Shown: in pieces, positions 1 through 13,200 of the stretch | Numbering within the stretch: position 1 is the first letter of the stretch | How the letters are laid out: every line of letters begins with the position of its first letter | Assembly (NCBI GenBank): GCA_021464245.1 | Contig: JADCRB010000075.1 | Location: 124,001-188,000 of the forward strand | Direction: 5' to 3' | Source of the DNA: Carallia brachiata | Lineage: Eukaryota > Streptophyta > Magnoliopsida > Malpighiales > Rhizophoraceae | DNA: 64,000 nt | Program-made: the position numbers and the translations under genes | Notes under the pieces: model-generated | The model's database searches: none | What the model was told of the DNA's origin: nothing | Seen by the model: the letters and a program-made list of their open reading frames with translations, nothing else

Positions 1-532
1 TTTTGGTGCATGTGGTCCAAGTTAATTGATTCAAGCATGAAGCATGCACAACAAATTCTTGTTTGCTTTCATGATTTTTTTTTAGTACAGTACATTACAC
101 AATACATAATAAAATAATTCTCTCATTTTCGTAAATCTCATACCCTCTTATCTACAATACATAATAAAGTAATTCTCTCATTTTCGTAAATCTCATATCC
201 TCTTATCCAAAACTGTCTAAGTTTTTCAATTGTTGGAGTGTGGTCGAGGGACAAGGGATTGAAAAAAACGTTTTTCCTCAAGCCGATAAATAGCAGCAGC
301 TTGGTGTGAAAGAGAAGTTGGGCAAGCTTACAAAGCTTTATGTTGCACATGATAAGAAAGAAGCCAATTGGCTTGCTTCCACGGAACATCATCGATCCAA
401 TTAGCTCCTTTTTGTCTTTTTTAACCAATCCCATTTAAAACCCCTGCAACGAATATTCTCTTCTTCCAGGGCCTTTTGTTATCTCTTTTTCGCAGCTTTC
501 AATACAAGCTGAAACAATTGAAAAAACCAATA
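1..532 (+). promoter_or_regulatory. Upstream region of the DUF946 gene
   Basis: AT-rich DNA before the first gene. It contains a two-copy tandem repeat at 99-208, described separately. The last 100 bp or so are probably 5' UTR. I see no clear TATA box and no further coding sequence. A start at 533 is chosen because it opens the reading frame that joins exon 2 in phase and matches the conserved N-terminal region of the family. Confidence 0.4.
99..208. repeat. Two-copy 55-bp tandem repeat
   Basis: Unit 1 (99-153) and unit 2 (154-208) differ at only a few bases. Each starts ACAATACATAATAAA and ends CCTCTTATC plus one base. The repeat lies about 330 bp upstream of the DUF946 start codon, so it could be in the promoter or 5' UTR. 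It looks like a recent local duplication. Confidence 0.85.
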
Positions 533-2418
533 ATGGGGAACTGTCTGCCTGTAACTCAATCTGACAGTCAAATTGATGTCTCCAAGAAAAAAAGAAATGC
601 TTTGCCCATTGAGACACCCTTCAGGCTTCCCTCTCCATTGCCATCTTGGCCACCAGGTTTGTATATCAATCTTTGTAATGTCTATCAATTTTGACAGTGT
701 TTTGAGCAAGTATTTTTCTGGGGTTGTGAAATCATTTGACAGGTGAAGGGTTTGGGACTGGAATTATTGATCTTGGTGGACTGCAAGTGAGCCAGATTGT
801 ATCTTTCGGTAAAATTTGGGCTACTCAGGAAGGTGGACCAGATAATCGTGGTGCTTCTTTCTTTGAACCATCAAATATTCCATCAGATTTCTTTATGCTA
901 GGCTGCTACAGTCAACCCAACAATGAGAAGCTTCATGGGTGGGTTCTAGTTGGGAAAGACAGCACAGGAGGGGCCCTGGAGAAGCCAATAGATTACACTC
1001 TTGTTTGGAGTAGTGAGACATTGAAAATCAAGCAGGATGGTATTGGTTACATCTGGTCACCAACAGCTCCTGATGGTTACAAAGCTGTAGGCTTTGTAGT
1101 GACCAACTCGCCTCAGAAGCCTTCCCTGGAGAAAATCCGCTGTGTCAGGGCAGACCTCACCGATCAATGCGAGGCAGATTCCTGGATATGGGGGCCAGCC
1201 ACGGAGAGCGATCCGAATGGATTCAATGTCTTCAGTTTAAGGCCTACCAACAGGGGAATCCAGGCCACGGGTGTCCCCGTAGGAACATTTCTGGCTCAAG
1301 CTCCAGGGCAGACCCTTGCCTCTGTTTCTTCAACCTGCTTGAAGAATACAGGATCCAACTTATCCTGTATGCCTAATGTACTCCAAATCCAAGCTCTGTT
1401 TCAGGTAGACCAAATTAATCAATACCTGACATCAAAATTCAAATCTTTGATCATTTATTTTGTCTGTCATATTGGATTTTCAACGGTCTGATTGATAATT
1501 TTCCACTTTTTTGTCTTTTTCCAGGCTTATGCTCCCTGGATTTATTTCCATCCTGATGAGAACTACCTTCCATCTTCAGTAAACTGGTATTTTGCAAATG
1601 GGGCATTACTGTATAAGAAGGGAGAAGAATCAAATCCTGTCCGAATTGAAGCTGAGGGGTCGAACCTTCCCCAAGGTGGCTCCAACGATGGCGCCTACTG
1701 GCTAGACCTTCCCACAGACGAAGCTGCGAAAGAAAGAGTTAAAAAGGGTGATCTCCAAGACTCTCAGGTCTACTTACATGTAAAACCAATGCTGGGGGCA
1801 ACCTTCACAGACATAGCTATATGGGTATTTTACCCTTTCAATGGCCCTGCCAAAGCCAAAGTTGAGTTCATCAACATCAAATTAGGCAAGATCGGAGAGC
1901 ACGTCGGTGATTGGGAGCATTTAACATTAAGGGTCAGCAATTTTAATGGAGAGCTCAGGAGTGTCTACTTCTCTGAACATAGCAAAGGTGTTTGGGTAGA
2001 TGCACCAGAACTTGAGTTCCAGAACGGCAACAAGCCTGTAACGTACGCATCATTGAATGGCCACGCCATGTACGCGAAGGCCGGCCTTGTTTTGCAAGGG
2101 AATGGAAGGATAGGAATCAGAAATGACACCGCGAAAAGCAACATTCTCATGGACACAGGAGCAAAATATTCACTGGTTTCGGCTCAGTACTTGGGGACGA
2201 TTGTTGAGCCAGCTTGGCTCAACTATTCCAGGGAATGGGGTCCGAAGATCAGCTATGACTATGCGGAGGAGATCGAGAAAGTGGCGAAATTGTTGCCCGG
2301 AAAACTCAAATCTGCCTTTGAAAAGTTTGTGAGGAGCTTGCCAGATGAGGTGCTTGGTGAAGAAGGGCCCACAGGTCCCATAATGAAACGAAGCTGGAGT
2401 GGTGACGAAGTAGTTTGA
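533..2418 (+). CDS. DUF946 / vacuolar protein sorting-associated protein 62-like
   Basis: Three exons: 533-656, 743-1404 and 1525-2418, all with GT-AG introns, giving 559 residues, the usual size for plant DUF946 proteins. The N-terminus MGNC fits an N-myristoylation/palmitoylation pattern. Family landmarks include an APW-YFHPDE segment at the exon 3 start, GDWEHLTLR in the middle and a YASLNGHAMY segment later. Plant members are annotated as VPS62-like from distant similarity to yeast Vps62, but their biochemical role is not established. An upstream ATG at 476 would give a longer open frame, but the stretch before 533 does not look like family sequence. The frame is intact throughout, unlike several neighbours. 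Confidence 0.9.
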
Positions 2419-2908
2419 AAATAAATTATACCAACAATTGATTTCTTTTGAATAAGATTACTCAAGGAATTGTTCTGTAAGATAACTTAAGATAGTAGCC
2501 AATTACATGAACATAACTTGCTTTGAGGATATTTGCCAAGCGTTGCATCTGATGTTGTTGCTGAATTCATTTCTTTTTCTTGTGTTACTACTAGATGACA
2601 TCACATAAATTTGAGGATGTACATGGAATTGGATCGTTTATGGGTTTGATCATAAAAATTGAATTTTGATCAATTAATTATGAAGCACATGGTAATCTCG
2701 AAAACGTATGAAGCACAAGGTAAAAGCCATCTAAGGATTGCGTGGGTTTTGGCATATGTTTTAATACTTTAAGTTCATTTTATGTTTTAAAAGTGTTGTG
2801 ACTATAAATTTTGATTTGTTTGAAAAAAAATTTTCATAATTAAAAAAAATAAAGAAGCACAAATATTTTTTTATATTAATTAACTCTAACTAAAATCTAA
2901 ATTTAAGA
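2419..2908. other. 3' flank of the DUF946 gene
   Basis: AT-rich sequence that probably holds the 3' UTR and polyadenylation site. I see no coding sequence. It ends at the 8-bp target duplication of the adjacent hAT-type element. Confidence 0.4.
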
Positions 2909-2916
2909 CTTTTAAT

Positions 2917-3562
2917 CATAGTTTTAAAAACCGGACCGGTTATTGAACCGGTAAGAAGACTGGGTTAGTGGTTTAGCGGTCCAACCGGAAAACCGGCGGT
3001 TGAACTGGCGGGTCAATTCTGATTTAATAAAATAATAATTAATACTTATAATTTTTCATTTTTTAATAACAAACAATAAGTATAATTATAAAAAATAGAA
3101 TATGAGTCTACTTAAATTTAAAATAAAATTAAAATACAAAATATTTATGATAATTTTCTAATTAAATAAATTAATAAAGTATAAATATAAAAAATAAAAT
3201 ATTATAGAACTATTAATCGAATATTCATATCTAAAAATAAATATTATAGAGTCAATATATAATTCAAAAATATTACATTTTTCATTAATATAAATAAGTA
3301 TTATTTATTCTCATTTTTAATCCAAAAAAATAAATAAAACGACGTCGTTTTGATCAAGGTGACATGGTTGCCGGTTCACCGGTCCGACCGGCCGGTTCAC
3401 CGGTTTTGGAGTTACCGGTTTTCCGGTCCGACCGGCCGGTTCACCGGTTTTCGGGCGGTTCATTTCCTGTTCCGGTTTTATCAGTGAATCGGACCGGTCC
3501 GACCTCCGGTTCACCGGTTTTCCGGTCCGACCGGCCGGTCCGGTCCGGTTTTTAAAACTATG
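2917..3562. mobile_element. Non-autonomous hAT-type element with CCGGTT-rich ends
   Basis: The element is 646 bp and is flanked by a perfect 8-bp target site duplication, CTTTTAAT, at 2909-2916 and 3563-3570. Its ends form an inverted repeat: the left end reads CATAGTTTTAAAAACCGGAC and the reverse complement of the right end starts the same way. Both subterminal regions are packed with ACCGGT/CCGGCC motifs, while the core (about 3025-3340) is very AT-rich. No transposase frame is present; the short open frames inside are by-products of the CCGG repeats. The 8-bp duplication points to the hAT superfamily. Confidence 0.85.
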
Positions 3563-3570
3563 CTTTTAAT

Positions 3571-6202
3571 CTTACACATATTCTAATTCTCTTAAATCAG
3601 AGAAGTAGATGTATTTTTAATCATTTGATTTTCTCTCGATGTTTCATCCTGCGTGAGAAAAGAGAAGCAGCTTTTAAAAATAGGATTCCATAATACCCAA
3701 CTGTCATTTACTCTTGCAATTGTCAAAGAAATTAGTGTTTGTTGTGCCCACCACATGAAATTCGAACTGGCAAGCGAAATAAAAATCGAGTTATGTTGCT
3801 TGTCGTTTACTCGTTTATTTTCTGTCCATTTCTTCCACGTTAGTCACTTCACTAGAGTCTAAATCTGCTGCAATAAAAAATGTTCTCAAATCATTTATTA
3901 GTGTCTGTTGCCATATTGAAAGACTCTAACTTCACCATGTGAAACGTTAATTTGCTGATAAATTAATGAGGTTATTTCTTCATTAGTTTAAATTTGAATT
4001 TTATTATCATTTTTTTATAAAATAGACAAAATTATTATGATATGATATTTAATTTAAAATTTGTTAATACTGAAATTAGGTATTTAGAGACTCATTCAAT
4101 TTTATAAGTATTTGAACGGTGAGTTTTCCCTTTAAAAAAAATTAAATGAAAATATAACAAATGGCACATGACCTCAGTTCATACATCTTAAAACTTACAT
4201 ACTAATGATAAATGTTTTTTTAGTGTTAAAAAAAAGACTAATTTCCAAATAACCCCTTTGTTGTGGTAAATATTTAAAGTTGTAAATTAATATTCGACAC
4301 CGTGACCCAAAAAAAAAAAAAATCGATGTACCAAAAGGGGAAAATTTATGCTTTACCAATGAAAGTAAATTTTTTATTGGAATAATTTATTATTTTCAAC
4401 CATTTTTTTGTGAGTAACTCATGTAATACTACACAAATTTATTAAGTGAAATCAATTAACAAAAAATTGAAATTTTTTTAATTAAAAAAACGATACGGTG
4501 GCTATCCTTTTTCAGAGATGCCAACTTGGAATTCCATGGACCATGTACGAACTTCTTATTTGACACGAAGCATCTTGTGCGAGATAAGGAATTGTGGCCT
4601 TTTTTTTTTCTTTTTTTTTTTTTGTGCCAATTAATCGGCCATTTTTAAGTTTGCACATTGGCCATACATTTTTCTGTTTTTTTTTTTTTTAAGAAAATGG
4701 TAAAACAAGGTGTGCATTGATGACACGGTACATTAGATTGCAACTTTATGTCAAAATTACAAAGAAGTAAATTTTAAGATACTCAATAAAAATTATCAAT
4801 TTTTCTTATAATTATGAAAAATCAAAAGAACATTTAATATTATTAAAACTTTTAGTAAGAATTCATACTTATAATTTCTTGACATGATTGAAATCCTTCA
4901 ACTGTTAGACCACAACAACTGCACCTTGGCCCTTCTCAAATTGTCTTGTTTTTTTTATTTATTTATATTGTGACAAGTGAGATAAAATTGTTAGAAAAAG
5001 AAAATTTAATTACTAAAACTGAAATACAAAATTAAGAGATTTGAACAAGGTTTTATAATAGACTGTTAGTATGCCCAACATTACTTTCTTTAAACGGAAA
5101 GAAATTTAATATCGGTTGATGCATAAAGTTGTCCTCAAATATATATATATATATATTTTTAATTTTTTTTTATTTTTATTTTTATTTTTTGACAATGTCC
5201 TCAAATATATTAAGTGTAAAGATAAAAACAAAATTTCAAACTTCATATTCATGAAATTTCAAAAAATTGTTTGACTTTGATTCCGATAAAAGGAAATATT
5301 GATGTCATTCAAAGCCGTCCCACCAAACAACCAAATGAAAAATGTGAAGATCCTTACTTGTTCCAATGTGAGCATTTATTCTTCTTGGTCCCCACTCAAA
5401 AAATGTCAATTAAGACAAGATTGGTTATCTGTCCACTTCAAATGGTCCACATAAAACGGCATTGTATAGTATTCTCGGCTTACATAAAGATCGGAAAATA
5501 ATCGTCCAGCTATCCTTGTATAATTGCCTTTTTCATGTATTTAGCAGACGGATAATTTCCGAATAAAATTGTCCAAATAATAATTTTTGTTTGCTGGGTA
5601 GTCTAGGTTTGCTTCTTCGACTATTCAGTATAAATAGTCTGACATATATTATAGTGTAAACAGTTCAATATTTTTTAACAAATCGATATAATGTCACCTC
5701 TATTTTTTCAACTATCGACAAAAGAAGGAAAAAACTGTTTATAACTATAAAAATTTATCCCGACAAATAATTTTGACAGAGAGCGGACACATCCGTTATT
5801 TGGAGGGACGCAAACTTGCTTGACAATAAAGTCCCCGTCAAAATAAAGGGGTTCTGTTCTCCCTCTGTCAAAACGCCCCTCAAGGTAACGGCCCTTTAGA
5901 AGACGAAGGTTAAAGGCATCATCTTCTCAGAAGTTTACTGTGCCGTCGAGCATTTAGTTCATCGTTATGATGAGGATGATTTTTTATAATATTGGATAGC
6001 GAAGCTGTTTTGTGGAGGAAATGATACTAGACAGCATTGGTTAAATTAGGTGATTGTGGATAAGTAGAGAGTGTTTTGAATAATGATATAATGCATTGAA
6101 CTGCGTTGTTTTGGAGTTGCAGATGGAATTGATAAAGATTAAGTAAAATGCTGCCTCAAAGGATGAAAAAGCTGGTTACAGATATCAAAGAAGCTTGCAC
6201 AC
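3571..6202. other. AT-rich intergenic region
   Basis: No supported gene. The region has poly-A and poly-T runs (for example around 4308, 4600 and 4680), a short AT dinucleotide run near 5140-5157, and scattered short open frames without recognisable protein similarity. Confidence 0.6.
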
Positions 6203-6205
6203 TTA

Positions 6206-7892
6206 GGATTTGTTTCGTTTTATTATTAGGAATTACTATTATTATTACTGATTATTTATTATTATTACTAATTATTGATTATTGTTATGAATTACTGTTG
6301 AATGAAATTGAGTGTTTGATTAAATCAATACTAACTAATTATTATTAAAATAATAAAATAATTATTTCAAGTATTTTATTTTTATTTTATTATTATAAAT
6401 AATCTTTTTATCTCTATATTATCTAAACTAATCTTACAAAAATATATTTTATATATTTATAAATAATAAAAATTTATTAACTACTTGACTGTAATTTATA
6501 TAGTAAAAATTAGTGTTAGATTAATTTTTTAGTCTTTCTTTTGTAAAAATATAAAATAATAGTTTTTATTAAAAAATATTATTTTATTTTGAAATTCATA
6601 CCGGCAATTTTGTACACTTTTTCTCGTTCCAACATAAAGTTTGGTTGTATTATTTGCAGACAGATGAGCAAAACAAAGACGAAAAAAATATTTTAATACA
6701 TGTATGTCCCTCACCGTTTTAATTGCATGGTCCAGAATATTGTTTTGTCCTCAATCCCGTACAGCTTACAGCGGCAGCAGCAGTGTCCTTTTCACTAGGA
6801 TAATTTTGTAATTGCGTTATTTATCGGTTGTTGATTGATAAAAATAAAATATAAGATAATCCTTATATTTTTCAATTAACAACATTTTGAAATATTTTTG
6901 AGCAACAACAGCACCTCTTTTTTTGGCCAGTAGAAACATCACATTAAACATAAACAGAACAGTACAAGATCAAGGCCCAAAAAAAAGCATTACACACGGA
7001 CAGCCCAATCAAAGCCCAAACGCCCAAAGGAGCAAACAATACATGGTAGAGTACAGCAAAGGACAAACAGCAAACCATATAGTTTCGGCTCATAAACTGA
7101 ATAGCTATGGATCATAGGCTATTACACGCAAACCAACTGAGTCTCAAAGGCTGAACAACAATGAAACCAAATTCGCTCCACAGTCTCCCCGGCAAACTAG
7201 GGAGGCTGGCACTGGCACCGGCCGGTATGAGCGCTGCTGCTATGGAGCAGTACATCGCCTTCAAGGCTACAACCACATCCCAATCGCCAGCTAGATCCAC
7301 CACGGAGCACACTGGCCACGCAAGGGAAATAGACAGCACACCTAGCTTGTGATGCGCCAGACTCCCAAAACTTCGCCCCTTAAGCCTAAGAGCTCGCCGA
7401 AGCCATCGACCGTCGGAAGAGCCACCCCGCGTTTCTGTACATAGCCCAATCCTAATCCCCAAAAAGACCCCCTCCCCCACCTCCCTACCAACCATTGCGA
7501 TAGTTGGGAGTGGCAGGGGAGAGCCGCGTGATGTCGATGAGCGAGACCAAGCAACAGCGAACCCAATCACCAACGATTAGAGCAAACTATACCCCCAAAC
7601 CACATAACACACCAACCAGCAACAAGGACGATGAAAAAGGAGACAAAAAAAACCCATAAGGGGCACAAACCGCCCAACCCACAAAGAGGCCGGCGGACGA
7701 AGCGGGAGAAGTCTCCCGACGCACGTTAAAAACGTGCGCATGATAGCAACCCCGCACTTCACAAGTGAGAACTTAATAGAGATTAGCAGCACCTTAACAA
7801 AGGTAATTAATAAAGGTAATTAAATACTATTTTATTATACTTTTAACTTTCAACAATAACAATAATCTTTATCACTAAAACAAAACACTCCC
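6206..7892. mobile_element. Tourist-like (PIF/Harbinger-type) MITE, enlarged by a nested insertion
   Basis: A TTA target duplication sits at 6203-6205 and 7893-7895. The left end reads GGATTTGTTTCGTTTTA and the reverse complement of the right end reads GGGAGTGTTTTGTTTTA, an imperfect inverted repeat typical of Tourist elements. The outer parts are AT-rich with ATTATT-type simple sequence. The GC-richer middle (6917-7786) is a separate later insertion. No transposase was found. Confidence is moderate because the terminal repeat is imperfect and a 3-bp duplication is weak evidence alone. Confidence 0.5.
6917..7786 (-). mobile_element. Reverse-oriented retroposon, probably a 5'-truncated LINE (or SINE)
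   Basis: This block is clearly more GC-rich than its AT-rich surroundings. It is bounded by the 8-bp direct repeat CAGCACCT (6909-6916 and 7787-7794). On the minus strand it ends in TTTCTACTGGCC followed by a short poly-A tail, the usual look of a plant L1 3' end. The minus-strand open frame at 7112-7573 shows no recognisable reverse transcriptase or endonuclease motif, so the piece is likely a 3' fragment. It lies inside the Tourist-like element, so it is younger than that insertion. Confidence 0.55.
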
Positions 7893-7895
7893 TTA

Positions 7896-8882
7896 ATTTA
7901 TCCTGTTTTTCGGAGAGTTTGTGGGTCAATCCCAGCTTTCTCGTTTGGGTTGTTTCATACGCACGTTTAGTTTTACATCAAGTCTGACAATCTCCTAGCT
8001 CTTCGGCCCTTTTTTTTTTTTAAGGTAAGTAAAATGAAAAAATTAGGATGCGTTGGGCACTAATGAATCCTTTGATTGAAAATTTAACCCACAACGTTTG
8101 CCATGGCAACAATGAAGCTCCTCGGCAATAGACCACAACATTTGGTAATTCGCCTCATTATTTACAGAGTCACCATATCAGTTGAATTATCTGATTAAAT
8201 ACCTCGACTAGATGATACGGTAGAAAAACAAGAGGAGACAGAATATTAAACTTCTTCTTTGATTTTTTTTTTCTTCAAATTGTGGCAAGCATGTTTACTC
8301 ACAGCAGCTTTTTAGTGTATTTGGACAATTTAGTCGAACAACCAAGCAAACTTTATTATGAAGATTTACAGGGACTGTCCTTTCAGAAATTTAGTTGCAT
8401 CATCATGTACCTTCTCTCTCTCCTCTTCTGTTCTATGTGCATCTATGTTTTCTGGTACTATGCTGATTATGAAACTTTTTTTTACATAAAATCCTGCTGT
8501 AGTCAAGTTCCAACTGAAAATGGTTGTGCTTGATAATGTGTTGAATGGATGTTCTTTTATAGTATCAGATCATCTCAATATGCAATATCTCAACCCTAAA
8601 CTGCTGACCTTTGAGGAGCAAATGCAAGACCACAGGGAAAATAGTTTCTGCTTGATGTCTGGTTGTATAAAAAGTACAAAAAAAAGTTGATGTACTGAAT
8701 TTTGATGCCCTAATCAGTGTCTCAAATAAAATAAGACTGATAATTTTTGTAACGAGTAACAGTAGTTTTTTTAAGACTCTCTTACTGCTGCTCTTTCAGC
8801 TTCAAATTATAAAATTCATGATAACTCAGTGATAATTTCAATGTAGTGTTTTATTTTCTAACTCAAGATTTTCCTGTTTCTC
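7896..8882. other. Intergenic region downstream of the GDSL gene
   Basis: This is the 3' flank of the minus-strand GDSL gene. A short open frame at 8282-8533 has no similarity I recognise and is probably chance. No RNA gene or element was found. Confidence 0.5.
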
Positions 8883-10239
8883 TTAGAGAAACTGAGACAA
8901 GAAATTTTTCACTATATAATCTGCAACAATTTTGTTTGTCTTCTCAGTTGGATGGAAGGCATCCCAAAACACATATTTATTTGCATCAGAGCATGTAAAA
9001 GGGTTTCTTCTATTACACATGTAACTCATCTCAAACAATCCTGTCCCACAGCATGCTCTTGCTGCATTTCAAACCCTGTATCATAAATTAACATACATTA
9101 GAATCACATTAGACCCCGTTGATTATCTGATTTCAGATGAAAAACTAATAAATACCCCTGCAACAATAAGGGAACTCTGGCCATATTGCTGACGCTAAAT
9201 GCCGATAGACTGCAGTTTCCTACTTGTGCCAAAGCATTTAGATAAATTCATTATGATGTTGACTAGCAGGAATTGGTGATAAATAGCAGGAAAGCTTACC
9301 AAAAGAATTTGGTGTCTCTATTATTTCTGAGAGAATATCATATGTGCCTGAGTGCACCAATTGCATCCCAGCAAGCTTCTTGTTCAGCTCTGTGACTAAT
9401 TCATTCAATTTCCCATTGAAATCCTTGGCCACATTGTTGTATTCCTCAGTACACTGGCTGCCATGTAACATATTTCTGGTTCTCTCCAATGGTAAACACC
9501 CCATTGGCGGAAGCCCAGTTACAGTTATCTTTTGAGCCCCCAGATGATGAAGCTCTGTAATGAAGTCCCTCGCAAGTCCCAAAAGAAAATCCTGGTATTC
9601 CTCAACGGAAAACTTTGAGGACATGCTTGGAAAAACATAGTAATTCTCCATGAAGTCGTTTGTTCCCAAGCTTATGATGTACAGTGCTTCGCCTAACAGC
9701 TTTTTCGCCTTCTCGTTTCCCAGATAGCCTCCAAGCTTCTCCTGGTATTCCTTATAGTACTCTAGTTCCTTCCAAAGGGGTATTACAGACTGCAGGTCCA
9801 ATTAAAATGGCGAATATAAGTCCGTAATGTACGCTAAATGTACTTCTAATTGAGTTGAGTTAGCATGACTTACAAACACATCAGAGGTGGCATTATCATA
9901 GCCAGTTCCCGCAGAGGCAAAGCAAACACCAGTGGCAAAATCAGTGATGTTATATGCTGGATCCAAGTATGCAGGTATTGTTTGCTTGATACCAAAGGCT
10001 TCAGAAATAAAGTCTGTTGCCATCCGGCCATTCGAAAATCTCCCTGTGGCCTGGCCACCAATGAAATCACGTCCATACGGCGCAAAATTACTCTTGATCA
10101 TTGTAGATATACCATTGTTATTGCCTGAATCCACTGTCGAGTCTCCGAAAACAACAATTGCCGGAACTTTTGCATTTACATAGAGGATTTGCAGCAGCAG
10201 ATAAGCTAATAGGAACCAAAGCAGGAAGTTAGCTGCCAT
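8883..10239 (-). CDS. GDSL esterase/lipase (EXL/APG-like), one-base deletion in last exon
   Basis: Exons on the minus strand: 10239-9874, 9789-9300 and about 9075-8883. The first 23 or so residues are a hydrophobic signal peptide, so the enzyme is probably secreted to the apoplast or cell wall. SGNH-family blocks are visible: FGDSTVDSGNN with the nucleophile serine, FASAGTGYDNATSDV, GTNDF, and a final DAFHPTE carrying the catalytic Asp and His. The usual acceptor at 9076/9077 puts the last exon out of frame because one A seems missing in the GAAATGC stretch near 9067; translation would then stop at 9026-9028, before the catalytic Asp/His. A second AG 14 bp downstream (exon start 9061) restores the frame and would give 344 residues. 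Substrate is unknown. Confidence 0.85.
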
Positions 10240-13200
10240 GGTTGCTTTTGTCCTGGAAAATTGGTGTCCCCAGAATAAGTAGCCTGGAGGTTGGTGAGGG
10301 TGGTAAGAAATGGCGATTCCTTGCGCCCACCGATCAGGGAGCTAGGTAGTGGGAACAAGCGAGCTAATCAGTTCAGGAACATGAAGTTTGTTGAGACTTT
10401 TGTTTGCACTGGAAGGTGAGTTCTTCTAATGTACATGCTATTGGATAGAATTGCAAGGAAACAATTGATCATTACTCTATGAATGGGAGGCCTATTGTCT
10501 GCACTGACTCACTTTCATTGAATCTTCATGATATTATAATAAGGTTGAATCAAATTATTTGCTTGAATTGAAGTAACAATATCTACAACCTGTTGTCTGC
10601 TTATGCATAGTTATACAATGATGCAAGTTTTCCCCTGTAACAAACTGAAGATAAGAATTATATCTTATAGTTTATTCCAAAAGCTGTAAAGAATACAAAA
10701 GCATAAATAGGATATGAATTATGAGGTATGGCTACTTGATTTTCTGTTTTTATATGGCTAGAAAAGTCAAATTCAGCCACCCCAATGTCAGGGTGATTAC
10801 TGATTAGAAAAAATGCGTGAATGAATGAACCATCGCCATTACAAGGACCATGAGAAGAAAAGAATATGAGTTTGCAAATAAAAGTTCATGAAGGCTATTA
10901 CTTTTGTATTTAGCTTTATATTCATGAAGAAAAAAAGAAGTAAAAAAGTTGAATTATCAACCACCCATGTGGTTAACTTGAAATTGTGTAGGTTTGATAC
11001 ATAATTTTAAGTTTAAATTCTCTATATGTATTATATCAAAACACGAAAATTACTGGATATAATTTAGTAGCTACTAAATTTAAAGTTTATGATCAGATTA
11101 CAAATTCAAACTTTAGACCTCATTATTAATTAAATCTCTTTCTTCACTCCAACTAGACAAAAAATATTTAATAAACAAAAGAGAGTCGTGTTACTAATAA
11201 CTTGAAGTTGGTCTTAAAAAATTCATAATCATAAAATAAAATAAAAAAGGAAAATTAAAAATTAAAAAAAAGAGAGAGAACTTGAGCGTCATTTTGGTTG
11301 GAGGTTGAGCTGCTTTTTAACATCCACATGGGCTTTTTCTGATTAAGCAAGCCGTTTTGGGCGACTTGAAGGAGAATGCATGCAGTTATAACGTTCTATG
11401 TAAAATGTAAGACGCCACACTTTCTCCTTGTTCTCTAGCACTGTTTCCACGGACGGAAAATGTGGCCTAGGTAGGATAACTCACAATTTAATTGTGACAT
11501 ACCAGTTCAACTACCTTCATCTGTTTTATTTTGTATATGTTCATTCGTTGTAGGGTATGTCTTCATTCTTTGGGTTTAGATTTTTTCCTCGATACGACAA
11601 CAAGAAAAAGAAAGAAAAAAAAACAACTAAATCTTAATCACAAATTTAATTGAAGTCAATAACATGAACATTTTATCATTATTTCATTATGTCATGAACT
11701 AAATTTCCTAGTTGTGGTAGTAATGGCATTATAAAAGTAAATCCCCAAATTGACATCCATGTTCAAATAATTCAAAATTGTATCAAGTTGTATTTCATGT
11801 TTCATTTTATAAAATAGATTAACAGGTTGATTACTTCGTACATTATCACATATGCTCGAAACAATATACGTTCGTCATTCACTAACTGAAAGGTTTACGG
11901 TGCAGATGTTGGGTGATGAAGTTTAAGATATCACCATAAATGAGACCACAAGAATTACAGTTGTCATCAACCTCATGCCATAAACTCAGAGCTTCCAATA
12001 CAATGAAAGCAGTGTACATTTCCACTAGTAACAAAAAAAACTAAAGTAGTCATAGTGGACTCATCAATCGAGTTCTAAGATGAAGTCTTAGGTTGATCTT
12101 GAGACTAGGCAGCAGGCTTAGCTTATCTAGAGTTCTGGGTCAGTGGGTCTAGTTCGGACCCAATTAGGTGATCCAAGTCTTGTAACCTACCAGACAAGAA
12201 GGTTAAGGAGTGTTAAGTAGATATTTGACGTTAGTACTCTGATATTTAAATTAGTATTTAAACTAAAAGACAATATATTTAAATATTATAAAAATAAGTA
12301 ATTAATTTGTACCTTGAGACTAGCTCAGATTGATATTTATAGTCAAATATATTATTATATCATCATTTATGGGGTATTTCTAAGGTGTTCTTCTACAAGA
12401 ATATTCTCATATTGGGCCTACCTTCTGGGCCTAGGGAGAATTCATCCGGAATTTCCCCTAACATGGGCCAACTTGAAAACGAACTTGGACCAAAGCTTTT
12501 GGGCTAAACTTGAACCGGTCTTTGCCATTCCACTTATGGCAATCTCACTTGATTCATTTGTTCTCTGTTAGGGTCAATCTTTTAAATTGCATAGAAAGTA
12601 AGTAGAAAAAAATAATATAATAATAATAATGTTATAATTAATAAAAAAATAATAATTAAAAAATTATAAAAAAATAAATAATAATTTATGAAAAAAAAAT
12701 TAAAAAATAATTATTTAGATTGATAGAAAATAAAAAAAAAAGTAAGTAGAAAATTTTAAAATTTTCTTTTCTTTTTTTCTTTCACTCAAAAAAATGCCAA
12801 ACATGGCGACACGGATCGATATCCTGATCCTTTTTGGATCCCCTAGCTTTTACTTATTTTATTTTTTATTTTATTTTATTTTTTGGCACAATTGCCATAT
12901 TCTTCTTTGAATAGAAATCAAAATTTTAATACCACTAACACTAGAGCCTGAAACATTTTAATTTGATCACTGATATATGTTTCAAGTTCTAAAACAGAAA
13001 GAAACATTCGAATTCAAGTCTTAGTCGGTTTCAATAAACACAAAAAAAAAAAAAAAAAATCCAATGCTTTTGCCCAATGTAGGAAGAAGGCAAAATGCAA
13101 CCATACGGCAGCGTTTTGGCCAAAGGCCAAGCCTAACATATCTAAAACCTTTCTGGATCTTTCTATTGAGTAAGGAAAAGGAAATTACCAGTGGGACAAT

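Noticed and set aside
3317..3555. Open frames on both strands rich in Pro, Arg, Val and Ser
   Set aside because: They come from CCGGTT-type repeats at the end of the hAT element.
7112..7573. Minus-strand open frame of 153 residues
   Set aside because: No recognisable domain; it lies inside the retroposon-like insert and its length fits the higher GC content.
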